A stretch of 64,000 nucleotides of DNA from Antedon mediterranea (Eukaryota > Echinodermata > Crinoidea > Comatulida > Antedonidae), in contig NC_092674.1 of assembly GCF_964355755.1 (NCBI RefSeq), positions 9,431,001 through 9,495,000 on the forward strand. Reading direction: 5' to 3'. The notes beneath the pieces are model-generated. The model did no database searches, was not told the origin of the DNA, and was given only the letters and a program-made list of their open reading frames with translations. Below, piece by piece: positions 49,416-61,744 of this stretch. A program made the translations under genes and the position numbers. Numbering within the stretch: the first letter of the stretch is position 1; every line of letters begins with the position of its first letter.

Positions 49416-49470
49416 TACACCGAGGTAAAATTTAACCTTAAAAGGTCTTGGTTAATTTTAACTCGGTGTA
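49416..49470. repeat. Imperfect 22-bp hairpin
   Basis: ACACCGAGGTAAAATTTAACC is followed after about 12 bases by GGTTAATTTTAACTCGGTGT, its near-complement. This is a compact stem-loop, perhaps a deleted MITE. Confidence 0.55.
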
Positions 49471-49877
49471 TGCCCCTGCAAGCCTACAGCAGTAGAACTT
49501 AGCAGGGCTATCCAATCCTAATGTACAATTCTTTTATTTTCAAGTCCAGTGTGAACAAGGCTTTAGTTATACTTCCAATTGCAGTTCAGCTGGCCATTTC
49601 AGACACAGCTGATTCACAATATATGTTTTTAAGAAAGGTGTAATGGAATGTGTTGGTTATTTGGGTATTTAGTATCAGGAGTTGATGCCCTAGCACAAAA
49701 TCGCAATGGGTAACAAGTTTGCTAGACCAAAAAGTGCCAATCCTTCATTGATGATAGTGGCAGTAGAAACTGACCAGTAGGCCTACTGAATTTCTCTATT
49801 GTGGTCCCAAATTGTAATATTAAACTATTTGGCTGATAATTTTTCATCAATAAGAATTTAAGTTGATACCTACCTAT
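49471..49877. other. Non-coding, nothing recognised
   Basis: AT-rich, without recognisable features. Confidence 0.35.
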
Positions 49878-50883
49878 GGGCCTGTTCAGACCTACGGAGT
49901 TATGCTTTCGTATTGTACGCGGCGTACAAATCCATAGGTCTGAACCAGGAAAAGATTAGTGGAAGCCACCTCGTACGACACTGATATTTCGTACGCTACG
50001 AAAGCTCAAGGTATGAGTTTAGTGGACGTCGCTTACAATACGAAAGTCACGCATCGATGAATATGACCTAGGTTAGATATCTAGCCAATCAAATTACAAT
50101 ATTCGCCACATCACATCGTGACATGTGCTCATCGTATAGCCAAGCTGATCCATTTGTTGTGATTGGTGAACGTGCGAAAAAATCGTACCTTTTGTTGTTA
50201 CACTATGCAGTATTATTATTATTATTATATTAATTAATTTAAAATGACATCAAAGCGTGCGCATTGGCGAGAAACCGAAGTAAAATACCTTATTTCATTG
50301 TGGGGAAGCCCTGAGTTCAGAGATCGGTTGGAAGTGAAAAACTGGCGTAAAAGCACCGGCAAGAAGATGTCTGTCTGTGTTCAACGACATGGCGGACACG
50401 TTAGCAGACGGGCCATCCTCATAAAGAAGGATTTAATATCCAAACAAAATTGAAGGGGTCGTCGTATTAAAGCGGCGAAAGACCGAGTAAATAAATCTGG
50501 AGCCGGTGCAAGCATGCTCCATGGTGCAAGTACGGGATTTGAAAATTTTTTGCTGCCATAAATGATATTTTAGGTCATAGACCAAATATAAACCCAAACC
50601 CCAAAACGATCGGCTGGTTGGTATGCCTGACAACCAATCGATAATGCCGAGCCCAAGTGTTCGGTCTAGGCCTGTAACTCCCAAACCAACCACTACTACT
50701 TTTAATAACAAAGGTAGGTCTATGCGTGCGTTAGAGTTTGGTTAATCGCCAGCGAGTGACATCATATCCGTTTGTAACGCAACTTCGTTGCAATGAATCT
50801 GAACACTTTGCTCTTACGACGCTCATTAAAATATGACCTTGGCTGTGATACGAAAGCATAACTCCGTAGGTCTGAACATACCC
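49878..50883 (+). mobile_element. Harbinger-like element, copy B, opposite orientation to copy A
   Basis: It carries the same ends and interior as 44156-45151, inverted, with high identity. Flanking triplets are TAT and TAA, so the duplication has mutated or was not exact. The plus strand from 50244 codes MTSKRAHWRETEVKYLISLW and continues as the Myb/SANT-like domain. A 4-base duplication (TCTG) near 50372 then shifts the frame, and a small insertion lies near 50515. The two copies carry different breaking mutations. Confidence 0.75.
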
Positions 50884-53397
50884 TAAGTAACCACTGAAGT
50901 TAACTCATGAAACCAACTAAGTCTGAAGAGGCCCATGGTACTTGTGGTTTGACCCCATTGTTCAATATATTATGGAATAATCCACATCATTACAACATAA
51001 ATACTGTACCATGTGGCACATAATGATGATTTTATACCCTATAATATGGTGAAAATTTAATGCATCACTGTAATACTTAATTTGAACAGGTCATAGTTTT
51101 ATTCTGAATTAGGTAAATTGTATCTACCAGTACATTATATAGATTAAGAGCAAGTTGAACTATTGACTTTACACACCCATGATGCACTAACTATGATGAC
51201 ATAATGACTTGTATTTCATCAGCATTGATGAAAATACTTAACAGTTATTAAAGTGTGTTATTGTTTTTTAATTGTAATTGAAAAGATTTTTTAATGTTTT
51301 ATCGCTGTGCAACTTTTAGCTTCAACGCAAAATAATGCCTTTTTGATTGAACCGCCTTTGATCTTCAGTCAACTTATAGTAAACTTCTTGACCATTTGAC
51401 TGCCAGAGCTCATTGCATTTTTTTGTAATGTCGTTTTATATTTAACAATTCACCACTGGTTGATTGTGTGTGTTATGTGTGTTGTTATTTTTTCAATAAC
51501 ATGTAGCAGTATGCAACAGAAATGAAACCAATGATTACTTGTTAATAATATCGAGGAATATCAGCAAAATCAAAAAACAAAGAAACACTGATAAGAAATA
51601 CTTATTATATTACTCAATATTTCTTGTGTGTTGTATATTCTCCAGAATAAGCTAAACATTTTTTGATTAAACTTTAACCTACATAGTGATTACATAAAAA
51701 AAGCAATTTTAAATATTAGCTATCAATTTAGTTGTTAATACTGATTCAAAGTTGTTGTGTACAGTCGTGACCTGCTTATTAAATGCAAAAATGAATTTCT
51801 TAATATAAGATACTTCTCTTATACTTACTTAAATACAAAAATTATTTTCAATCTTAAAGCCTAGGGCCTAGGGTTTTGTTTGTTTCATTTTTTTGTCTTA
51901 GTAAAAATAGGTCGCCTTTGTCTACATGTATCACTGAGGACCATTATGTCATATCAATCAAAATGTATTTGTCAGTACATTAATCCAAAGGATTGTGAAC
52001 ATTATGATCAGATAACATAACATTATGTTCAACATTTATACCAAATCATGTTGCATGTCATTAAACCTTTGTTTCTGCAAACCTGTAGGAAATATACATT
52101 AATATGAAACATACCTCTATGGTTGAATTTGTGCAGCATTAACTTGTATTTAATACAAATTTACCCAAGACAAAACCATAGACCAAAGGCTCAACCCTTG
52201 ATTGATATAAATATAAAACAATGAAATTAATTTAATATTTAACATTAACAAATTCATCTGCAGAGGAGGTGAAGCTTGGTGAGGTCCAGTGATCGTACTC
52301 ACCAATCACACTCAAGTGAGATATTTCCCTTAAATATTAAGTATTTCACTAAACTCAATGAATATTTCCCTTAAATTGTATTCATTTAGATAGGAGATTT
52401 TTTTAAATTTAAAGTGTTTCCTTTAGCCTAAGTGTGAATGGTGAATACGGCCACTGGGTTCTTGACCTTTCCTACTTTCTAATGAGACTTAAATTTTTAA
52501 GCATGATACATAGTTATAAGTCCATTCTGTAAAAAATAAGTTTCTTCTCATTGGATATGTAAGAAGTAATAAAAGAAAAAAAATGATATTGTTGTTTAAA
52601 TATTTAAAATAATTTAATAATATCAGAAATACTGTAGGAATATTTTGCGTCTAACACTTATAAATGGAATGATTTGACTATTCTAGTTGGCAGAGAGAAT
52701 ATTTCCCACTGTAATTCAATGACATACAGTACAGACTTAATTTATACTAATTTGCAATACCAAAATTGAAGATGATTCATAATTATTCAATCATTGTTAT
52801 CAATCACAATAAATATTTTTGTAAAACTGAAAATCCGATATATTCTAATCGCCTGTTCATTCACCCATAGGTCACCTAATGACTTATTTTTCACGCCAAA
52901 CAGCGCAATGTGTTGATTTTGTTACGCATCGATGACCAAACTGGTCTGTTGCCTTTTAAAATGTGTTTTAAACAATGGGTTAATATTTAATTAAAAGTAA
53001 ATAACTGTGCTACCTTTATCAAACTAGTAAATAATGGTCTTTTGTTTGTTGTAATTGTTGGTTTCTGAAGAGATGAATATTTTAAGTGAGTTCAGTTGGG
53101 CGTGTGTAATAATCCGTAGATATTGTGTGTGCGTTGAACCGCGGAGGACCTATTGAACCACACAGATCCTTGAGTCTCTGGTTCAATTCAAATCATGTGG
53201 CCTCCTTGCGTTTCAGCTGAATGACTAGATAATCCATTGCACTTTTGTAGTTCAAAATTACAAAAGATATGAATTTAGACATTAAAACATACTTGATGAT
53301 TGTGGTTCTGTCATTTCATCAGCCAAGGAATTAGTTATATTTGGCTTTGTTTTTCTCAGTCTATGAATTGGAGACAAAACTATGGTCTGAAATTGTA
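50884..53397. other. Non-coding, AT-rich, nothing recognised
   Basis: No coding exon, RNA gene or inverted-repeat element is recognised. Confidence 0.45.
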
Positions 53398-53585
53398 GTG
53401 GAGTTGTAGCTTGTTAGTTAATGTGTTTACCTTCCAATCCCAAGGTCCAGGGGTCAATCCTGACCTAGTGCCATGGTTGTAAACTCACGACTCAACCCCA
53501 CTCTCTAAGCCTCAAATGAGACATAGTTTATAAGCATGATAATAGTTTGTCCATGAGGTGCTCACTGTTGGATGTAATTTAGGAG
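53398..53585 (+). mobile_element. tRNA-derived SINE, copy 1
   Basis: The head has A-box-like GTAGCTTGTTAGTTAATG and B-box-like GGGGTCAATCC. The body contains TAAGCCTCAAATGAGACA, then TTTATAAGCATGATAATAG and CTGTTGGATG. The same order occurs at 56198-56395, which shows that this is a dispersed family. Confidence 0.65.
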
Positions 53586-56197
53586 TTTTACTTTTGTAGA
53601 TATGTACAGTAAAGTACGTTGTTAGTCAACTCCTGTCCCAAATTTATTTATTTGAAGTAAAATTTAAAAAACTATTCCACCAGACTTTTAAGCCAATAAA
53701 TGTAGCTATAACAGTACAGCATTATTATTCTTCGTATATATCAATATTGTTGTGCTTAAATCCTTCTTTTTATGATATTAGAATGAATATGCTAATTGTA
53801 AATATATAAATATTTTGAATACTTGTTATTTATAGTAGCTCTATTTAATACTGGTTTTGTTGAGTTTATTTCTGATACAATAATCTATATTTGTGTTATA
53901 ATATTTATTCTACTGCTGTCAGCTATTCTCAGAACGCTCTAAATATTCAGTACTTAAATATTGAGGTTATAGAAAGTTCAATGATGGTACTCATTTGTGA
54001 AATGTAAAACACAATTACGAAAGAAGGCGTTAAAGCCGATTTTAGTCCTCGTTTTAAATGAGTGCTTCGGCTTGAGCTTGATTATACTGTATCATAGATA
54101 CTGGTTTAAAGTATTTTTTTGGCACATCTCATTTTACATCGTCATTTAGCACTAACTTACCATTTTCTATATCATGCTAACCGCACAAATGATAGTCGTT
54201 CTCCAGAAAGAGTATCTTTTAAATCGCCTTAAAATATTCAGTTCAGTTGAAATGAATTTTGTTTGTAATGAAAATTTCTTGACAACACCCAAATCCAGTC
54301 ACTAATTTGTTGCCATTTTCTCTACATTACAATTTGGTCACAGAGAGGTCAACACTAACTAGTGATGGTGCCTGTCCACTGAAGACTAGTATCCTTTATT
54401 GTTCTTCTTCTTATTCTACAGTATTTACTGTATGTATACAATATTTATATTCAATATGCTATAAAATGAAGCTTAAGCCATACCCGCAAGAAAGTTGACG
54501 ACAATAATTAAGGATGATTATCATGTAAAAATAAATTTATAGACAACACTAATAAAAAAAGTACATATGTAAAAACCAATGTGTGACAGGCTTAATTACT
54601 ACCAATGACCAGTAGTGACTTGAGCATTAATGATGTTAAATCTACAGTACATGTCTCTTGTTCTATTCACTGCACCTGCTTTGCAATAATTTTATGCTTC
54701 CGAAAACCCTAAAGCGGTGATAGTATCTCTACCATTAGAAAGTCAAGTTGCAGATGATGCCAGCTGCTTAAATGCATACATACTAGACTGGTTGATAGAT
54801 TTAAATATGTAGTTTATTCTAGCAATGTGCTATGGGCGTGTTATTTCCAAAAAGACTACAGTAGAATTGGAATAATATATTGAAATAATTGAATTACTTG
54901 AAAACTGACTGACCACACCTACTTGGGGCCTACAATTGTAAATGGTAAGTTACAATTTTAAGATCCACATACCTGTTGAATGAAGTGAAATTCACTATTT
55001 TGTGTGATAACCGGTACTGGTGTAATATTAAATATAGATGTTTTTTTAAAAGATTACTATTCGACAGGTTGTTTCTGGAAAATAAAGCTTGTTTGCTGAT
55101 ATGAGAAGAGGGAAGGGGTTCCAAACCATAAATCCCCTATGAGCAAAAGTGATGGTAAAAGTAGTAAAGTTTACACACAATTTTAATACAGTATTTGTTA
55201 TGTTTTACATACATATGCTCGGGTATTTACTGTATATAGGTCAACAAAATATTTTACATTATAAGCTCTCCCAATTTTATGCAGCATTTACTACAGAACA
55301 AATACATTTTTTGTTAGAACTGTGCAAATCTAAACAATAATATATATATAGATCAACAAAAATAATTTAGATCTTATCAATTTATTTTGTATCTGCTTCT
55401 ATATTAACTTAGTTAGGAATAACTTTTGTAGTTTATCCATGTACTCAATTTTAATTTAGTATTCTAAATACATATAATCTAGTAATCTGAATACGTTTTG
55501 TTGTAAACCAATCACTGTAGATACTGTTGCCTTTGTATTGGATAAATAGCTGAATTAGCAGACTTTCTCCCTCTAGCATTCCGTCAAACCTCTTCCATTA
55601 AAAGGGTAATAAATAGCTACTGTGCTATGCTGTATATATGTGCTACCATTAAGTGTCGGAAAACTGGCGTCAATTTTCAATTTAGGAGAATGTCATTCCA
55701 ATACTGTTCATGATAATGATCTATTAAGTTTTTGAATACAATTTATTATATGTGCATTTCATGCAAATCAATGAGAAAAGGGGAAAGATATATAGCCTTA
55801 CTAAATAAACAACAATGATTAAATATGTTGAAGGATGCTGTAGTATTTATTATAACACACTGACTGTATCCTTACTATTTGATTGGTCAATTTTGTATCA
55901 CATGTCGTTCAGTATTTAATTAGGTCTATTGCACATAAAAGTGATATTTAATGGTACTATTGCATGTTTAGCTTTGTATAAACATTTAGATATTTGTGCG
56001 CAACATGAGGCTGCCTGGTGACTGGCTTGCATGTTTGAAAACTAAACCAGTGGGTGCCCTCTGTTCTACTCTACTTGGCCAAATTTGAGCACTGCCTTTT
56101 TTAATGACCTACTGTAGCCCTCCGCCAAACCACTACATTGAATAAAGATGGAAGCAATGGATTAATCGAATAAAGTTTACTTTAAAGTAGTGCGAAA
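53586..56197. other. Non-coding, AT-rich, nothing recognised
   Basis: Open frames near 54307 and 55149 lack protein character. Confidence 0.45.
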
Positions 56198-56395
56198 GTG
56201 GAGCTGTAGCTTGGTTGTTTAAATGTGCTTGCCTTCCAATCCCAAGGTTCAGGGTTCAATCCTGACCTACTGACATACAGTGCCAAAGTTGTAACTCACA
56301 GCTTTTTCAACTGTACTCCCTAAGCCTAAAATGACACTGTTCATAAGCACAATCAATTATAAAATAGTTTATCCATCCTGCTGTTGGATGCGTAT
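56198..56395 (+). mobile_element. tRNA-derived SINE, copy 2
   Basis: It aligns with 53398-53585 across head and body: GTGGAGCTGTAGCTTGG, the B box GGGTTCAATCC, then TAAGCCTAAAATGACACTG and CTGTTGGATGCGT. The B box is closer to consensus than in copy 1. Confidence 0.65.
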
Positions 56396-59300
56396 AAAAA
56401 GAAAAACTGTTCTGTTCTATTCAACTTATAAACATTCATTGCTTGTATACTTATTTACTTCATTATTATGTTTATGTTATTATGTTACTAATGAATGTCT
56501 AGTCACCATAACAATATATGACTATAAAAACATCCTGCAATTGAACAGTTACATTTTATGATATTTTCAATAATTAAAAACTTTTGCAAATAAACTGAGT
56601 TCAGTTAATGTAAAATTTGATTAGGGTTTTACTACTGTCTATAAAATAAAACAATATTATGGTATATATAATGATTGATTGATTAGTTAAATTATTATAT
56701 AATTGCAATATTGAACAAGCATGAATGTGCGATACACGGGGTATAGTAAAAGAAGCTGTAATGAAGTCATAAGACGGGATGTGACGTCACATACACATTA
56801 ATAACCTTGCTACTAAATACGGCTATACGGTACCATCTTCAAGACAGCATATGGCTGCATCCGGTTTGAAATTAAAAAATCCGGCTCTGTAGATTTGAGG
56901 ACATGTCCCTGTAGTGTATTCATGCCAAATCCCAGCTCAATACTACAACGAATAAGGAAGGAGTAGTACTTTATAAATTGCACTTTTTACTTAAAAGTGT
57001 CGGATGGAATAGAAGATGAGAGAGTCCTAGACTCGGGTACCCCGAGTAAAAATATACCAAAAGGCTTATCAACAGTCAGTAGTGTTGCTAAAATTAAATA
57101 TCACACTTGCAAAATACAGTTGTAATTTGAAACAAACATTTTTTAATTGCAGACAAATTTTAACTCACAATAAGGCCTGGTTCACACTAGGACATCCTGA
57201 ACTTTTTTTTATCTAGATATAGCTAATAGTTAGTGGCTATGTGTGAACATAGCCTAAAAGTTGTTTGGTGGTCATTCGTGGTTGTTTTTATCATCCTTTT
57301 TTAAACTGCGATTTTGTTGCAGTTTCTACCATTACTCCACAGAAACTGTTTTACAAACTAAATTGTTTGCAGTTTTGGCTTATTTTGTAAGGTTTTTTAA
57401 ATTCTAAAGAATCAAATAATATAAAGAAAATCCATTCTCTGAAATAACTGTGCATTCTCTTTAGAAACGGGTCTATAGATTTTTCTATTGGAAATTTATA
57501 TTTAGCTAGATGAATGCATTAAATGTAGGGCATGTAAAGTTATGTCTGAGAGATGGTATTGATAACCTGACAAGGACATATGTCTATCAAATGATAAATA
57601 TGCTTTGATATGAACTTTAAAAGCTAGATGTTAACATGTGGATATGATATGATCTCCTACTTTACAAAATCATGTAGAAGATGAATGGAATATGTGATAT
57701 TAATCCAAAAAAAGATTTTTTTGCTTATTTTTAACCTGGTTTTTACTGACGACCAATTCAGGATAGAGGGAACGTAAGAGTGCTTTATAAAATAGCATGG
57801 CGAGAATTATTATTATAGAAAAAAACAAGCCACCAGTAGGGATTGTAAGGTTTGAACCTGACCACTTTTTCACAGAGACAACTTAGACAACTCTGTTGCC
57901 AGCACACAAATTGTTCTCTTTTCTTGCGACCACCTCACCACTTTGCTTCTTGTGGCTACAGCACTGTGTAACCATATATAACTGCTCTCATGGCCAAAAT
58001 ATCAGCACCAAATTTTTTCATGAACAGTCTGGGTTAAATAGGGAGAATATTTTCATTCATTGGAAGCCTGACTGTTACTATTTAACTCATGAAAATGTTG
58101 TTCCCATTCAACACATTGTTTGTATAATAATGGATATGGTATTCTTATGGGAAGTGGAATATAGAAGATATGACGATACTGACAGCCAATCAAATTAATT
58201 GTTTTCTAGCTAGTAGTAATTATCTAGAAATTACACTTAACATTAATTATAGCAGTAATTTTGATTAAAAGTAGCGCTTCACATACTGTGATGAAATGTC
58301 TTTAATTGTTTTTTAAACTTATACTAATTAAAATGTTTAATGTAACTCAGCAAATTGCTTAACATACAATCATTCGTTGTTTTACAGTAGTCATTGACAA
58401 ATAGACATATGGTCAGCCCCAAGAGTAAGAAAGACATCAAATTGTCAATTCCTTTACCTAATTTGTTGAAATGAATATTCCTTATTTAGTTGACTGCACG
58501 TACTGTAAGATGTTGTTAATGTGGGGTTTTGTTTGTTGTTTAATTTTCTGTCCATGACTCACTAATAACCATGTTAATCAACCATGTACATGTCATCATT
58601 AAGAAAAATATTAGAAACTCTAGAAACCAAAGTGTTATTGCTTCGTTATTTACTCCGACAGCGTCTTCAGAATGTAACCGTATTCCTGAAAAGAACGCAG
58701 TACGATAAAAGATTTGCAATCGATTGCATTACATTATGATATCAAGTTACAATCCAATTGTAATATTTAGGGTCGATGGATTCTGTTATGCACTCTGCAA
58801 TCTGTCTGATAATTAGCCGAGAATGTCATATCCCACTTGTTATTCTTGTGTAAATTACAAATATTAATTTCAGAGCTATTAAACGTGTAGTGTTATCAAA
58901 ATAACAAACAATGAATGCAACCAGAACCTATATTGACTTGGCAGTGGTAACTATTAATAATTGATTAATGTTATATGAATCTCGGGTTATTGGCCTTTGT
59001 TCTATGAAATTTATTAATATACCAGCCGACTCTGAATTTTGCCTGTAACAAGTATTTTAAAAATATAAAGTATTCGATTCTCTGTTGTATTTCATACTTA
59101 ATATTCTAAGGTAAGATTCAACCTGAGAGAGAGTTATGTCCGTACCCAGTATTTATGGGTTGTTTTTTCCACAAAACTTGGAGCAAAAAAATATCTTGAG
59201 CTAAGCTAGTTACTGTAGGCCTTCACACCACCATTTCCACTGCTGATCTCTAGTGTTTGAATGGTTGGCCATCAATGGACAATCTAGATATGAAATTTGG

Positions 59301-59407
59301 TAAACATTATGAGAGAGATTGTAAACCAAGTTTTAGGAGTATTCAAGCCTTTTATAACCTATGTATAGAGATTGCTAGTTTACTTGTATGTGAATTTTAC
59401 AGCATTA
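56396..59407. other. Non-coding; short inverted repeat at 57175-57255
   Basis: GGCCTGGTTCACACTAGGACA and GTGTGAACATAGCC may be the decayed ends of a small MITE. A 100-codon frame at 57896-58198 has no recognisable domain and ordinary AT-rich composition. Confidence 0.35.
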
Positions 59408-59879
59408 GGGAGGTTTCGCAACCATACGAATACGATAACGAAAACTGATCCCCATTTCATATTCGTAAGGCGTATTCCTGTTGACGAATATCACCAGTTA
59501 TATTCGTAACTACAAAACGAGTATAGTTTTTGATCTATTTTGCACATTTTGCATTTGAATTAGGAATGATTCATGATTATAATATAATTATAGATTTATT
59601 GAAAGTAATTTACTAAAGTAATTTACTAAAATGCCAGGTCAATTTAAATAAATAGCAGTTTTTAAAGTCCTCACTCGCTTTGATGTTACGCTAGGCCTAG
59701 GCAGCTGGCCAAGCACCAAGCAACACGTACCTGCGCTTCGCTCAAATTTACCGCAGTCATATTTTAGACGCGTCTCGATATTTCGTTGCCATGCGAAACA
59801 GATTTTTTTATGGCTTACGAATACGTGTGCGTGACGTATCCGTTTTCGTTATCGTATTCGTAAGATTGCGAAACCTCTC
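59408..59879. mobile_element. MITE with GAGGTTTCGCAA ends, 472 bp
   Basis: The left end (GGGAGGTTTCGCAACCATAC, then GAATACGATAACGAAAAC) and right end (its near-complement, ending GCGAAACCTCTC) are inverted for about 38 bp and flanked by TA. The interior has no coding sequence. Confidence 0.7.
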
Positions 59880-60048
59880 TATTGACATAACATCTACAAC
59901 TGTTGCTGTTTTTATTTACTCTTTCATGAAATCCATGCATTTATTTTTACATTCTTTTGGATACTGATCTAAATGTGTATTCATTTGTTACCTTGGATGT
60001 CAAGTCGTAGGCTTTGCAACTGTTAACACTATGAGCTCGGTAATCTAT

Positions 60049-60708
60049 GGGTATGTTCAGACTCATGGAGTTACGGTGGAGTTATCTACGCAAGGCGTAC
60101 GGTAATCCGTGGCGTTAAAAGCCAAGGTGTTCAGACACAACGACCAACATTCCAATGCCTTGCATTTTTAAACACTCTGATCAGGTCAAAGCAGATAGAA
60201 CTATATGTATACATTCATGACATTACATGAAAGTTTACATCGTTTACATTGTTTTTTTTAAATTTTTATTTATATAATGTTTACTTTCAAATATACTGAT
60301 TTGTTCTTACTACTTGTAGAATTGCATTTTAATTCAAAATAATTTTAAACGTAATTGTTACACGGAAAATTATCTGATTAATTGATTTAATTTATGAATA
60401 TATCATATTACCGACTCCAACTTTACTGTTCTTAAAAATCTGAAACTGAAAATACATTTGACATAGCTATTTCGCTGTCGTATCATAGGGTACGGGTATG
60501 TAGTTGTTGTCTGCTAATCGTGGTTGTGTATTTTCATTGGTTAAGGTTAAAATCACTGATGCATCACTGGATTAGCGTTATGAAATTTACCCTCTCCCGC
60601 TAGCGCGGAGTAACAGCTTCCTAACGCTAATCCGCGGCATGGTTCAGACACAAAAATATGTAGGCGCTTACATAACTCCACCGTAATTCCGTGAGTCTGA
60701 ACATACCC
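60049..60708. mobile_element. Harbinger-like non-autonomous element, copy C
   Basis: The ends GGGTATGTTCAGACTCATGG and its near-complement at the right (TGAGTCTGAACATACCC) share the first 14 bases with the elements at 44.2 and 49.9 kb. The interior differs and carries no Myb-like frame. The flanking triplets are TAT on both sides. It probably depends on the same family of transposase. Confidence 0.65.
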
Positions 60709-60775
60709 TATGTTGTGGTATTTTTACTAGGAGCTAAATAAAGTCCCTGTTGTTGTTGTTTGATGCATATAAACG

Positions 60776-61268
60776 ACACCTAAGCATCAACCCTGCAGAG
60801 GTGATCACAGAGGATCATACAGCCTAAACAACACCTAAGCATCAACCCTGCAGAGGTGATCACAGAGGATCATACAGCATAAACAACACCTAAGCATCAA
60901 CCCTGCAGAGGTGATCACAGAGGATCATACAGCCTAAACGACACCTAAGCATCAACCCTGCAGAGGTGATCACAGAGGATCATACAGCCTAAACGACACC
61001 TAAGCATCAACCCTGCAGAGGTGATCACAGAGGATCATACAGCCTAAACAACACCTAAGCATCAACCCTGCAGAGGTGATCACAGAGGATCATACAGCCT
61101 AAACAACACCTAAGCATCAACCCTGCAGAGTTGATCACAGAGGATCATACAGCCTAAACGACACCTAAGCATCAACCCTGCAGAGGTGATCACAGAGGAT
61201 CATACAGCCTAAACGACACCTAAGCATCAACCCTGCAGAGGTGATCACAGAGGATCATACAGCCTAAC
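60776..61268 (+). repeat. Minisatellite, nine copies of a 55-bp unit
   Basis: Units start ACACCTAAGCATCAACCCTG at 60776 and every 55 bases to 61216. They differ only at scattered single bases, such as CAGCAT for CAGCCT, AACAACA for AACGACA, and one GTTGATC. Such homogeneity points to recent expansion or gene conversion. The array starts 68 bp after the Harbinger-like element. Confidence 0.95.
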
Positions 61269-61393
61269 TTTCAGACTTATATAACCAGTCTTTAGTATAG
61301 AAAAATAAAAACCCTTAGTGTATAATTTGACAGTCAACTTTCTGTTACTACATCCCATTCCGTATCTACAGCCACAATACAATGTTTTGTTAA

Positions 61394-61740
61394 AGATGTA
61401 TTGCCCCCAAAAACATGAAAAATGAAGATTAATTAAATCAGACTTTGAATAGGTTATTTTGTAGTTTTAATAAAGTGAATCACTTCCATAAAAAAAAAAA
61501 CCGGAAAAAAATAATGTTTTCACTTATAAAATAACATGATAAATGGTTAAATGCAACCAAAAATCCATTGGCTGTCAGCCAATTTGACCATTTTTTCCTT
61601 TAAATTCCAGTTTTTTCAGGTAAATACATTTTTTTTCGATCCAATTTTTGATCGAAGTCAATAACTATTATGTAACATTAAAATGGCATATTCAACAAAA
61701 AAAATGTAAAAAACATTATTTTCAGGGGGACAATACATCT
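61394..61740. mobile_element. TTAA-flanked MITE, 347 bp
   Basis: The left end (AGATGTATTGCCCCCAAAAA) and right end (complement of AGATGTATTGTCCCCCTGAA) are inverted and bordered by TTAA (61390-61393 and 61741-61744). There is no coding capacity. It is another TTAA|AG element, like those at 16876 and 42050. Confidence 0.75.
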
Positions 61741-61744
61741 TTAA

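Noticed and set aside
57896-58198. 100-codon open frame
   Set aside because: No domain, no splice sites in frame, and composition like the surrounding AT-rich DNA. Frames of this length occur by chance in 64 kb.
60776-61268. CRISPR array
   Set aside because: The 55-bp units are contiguous and there are no unique spacers.
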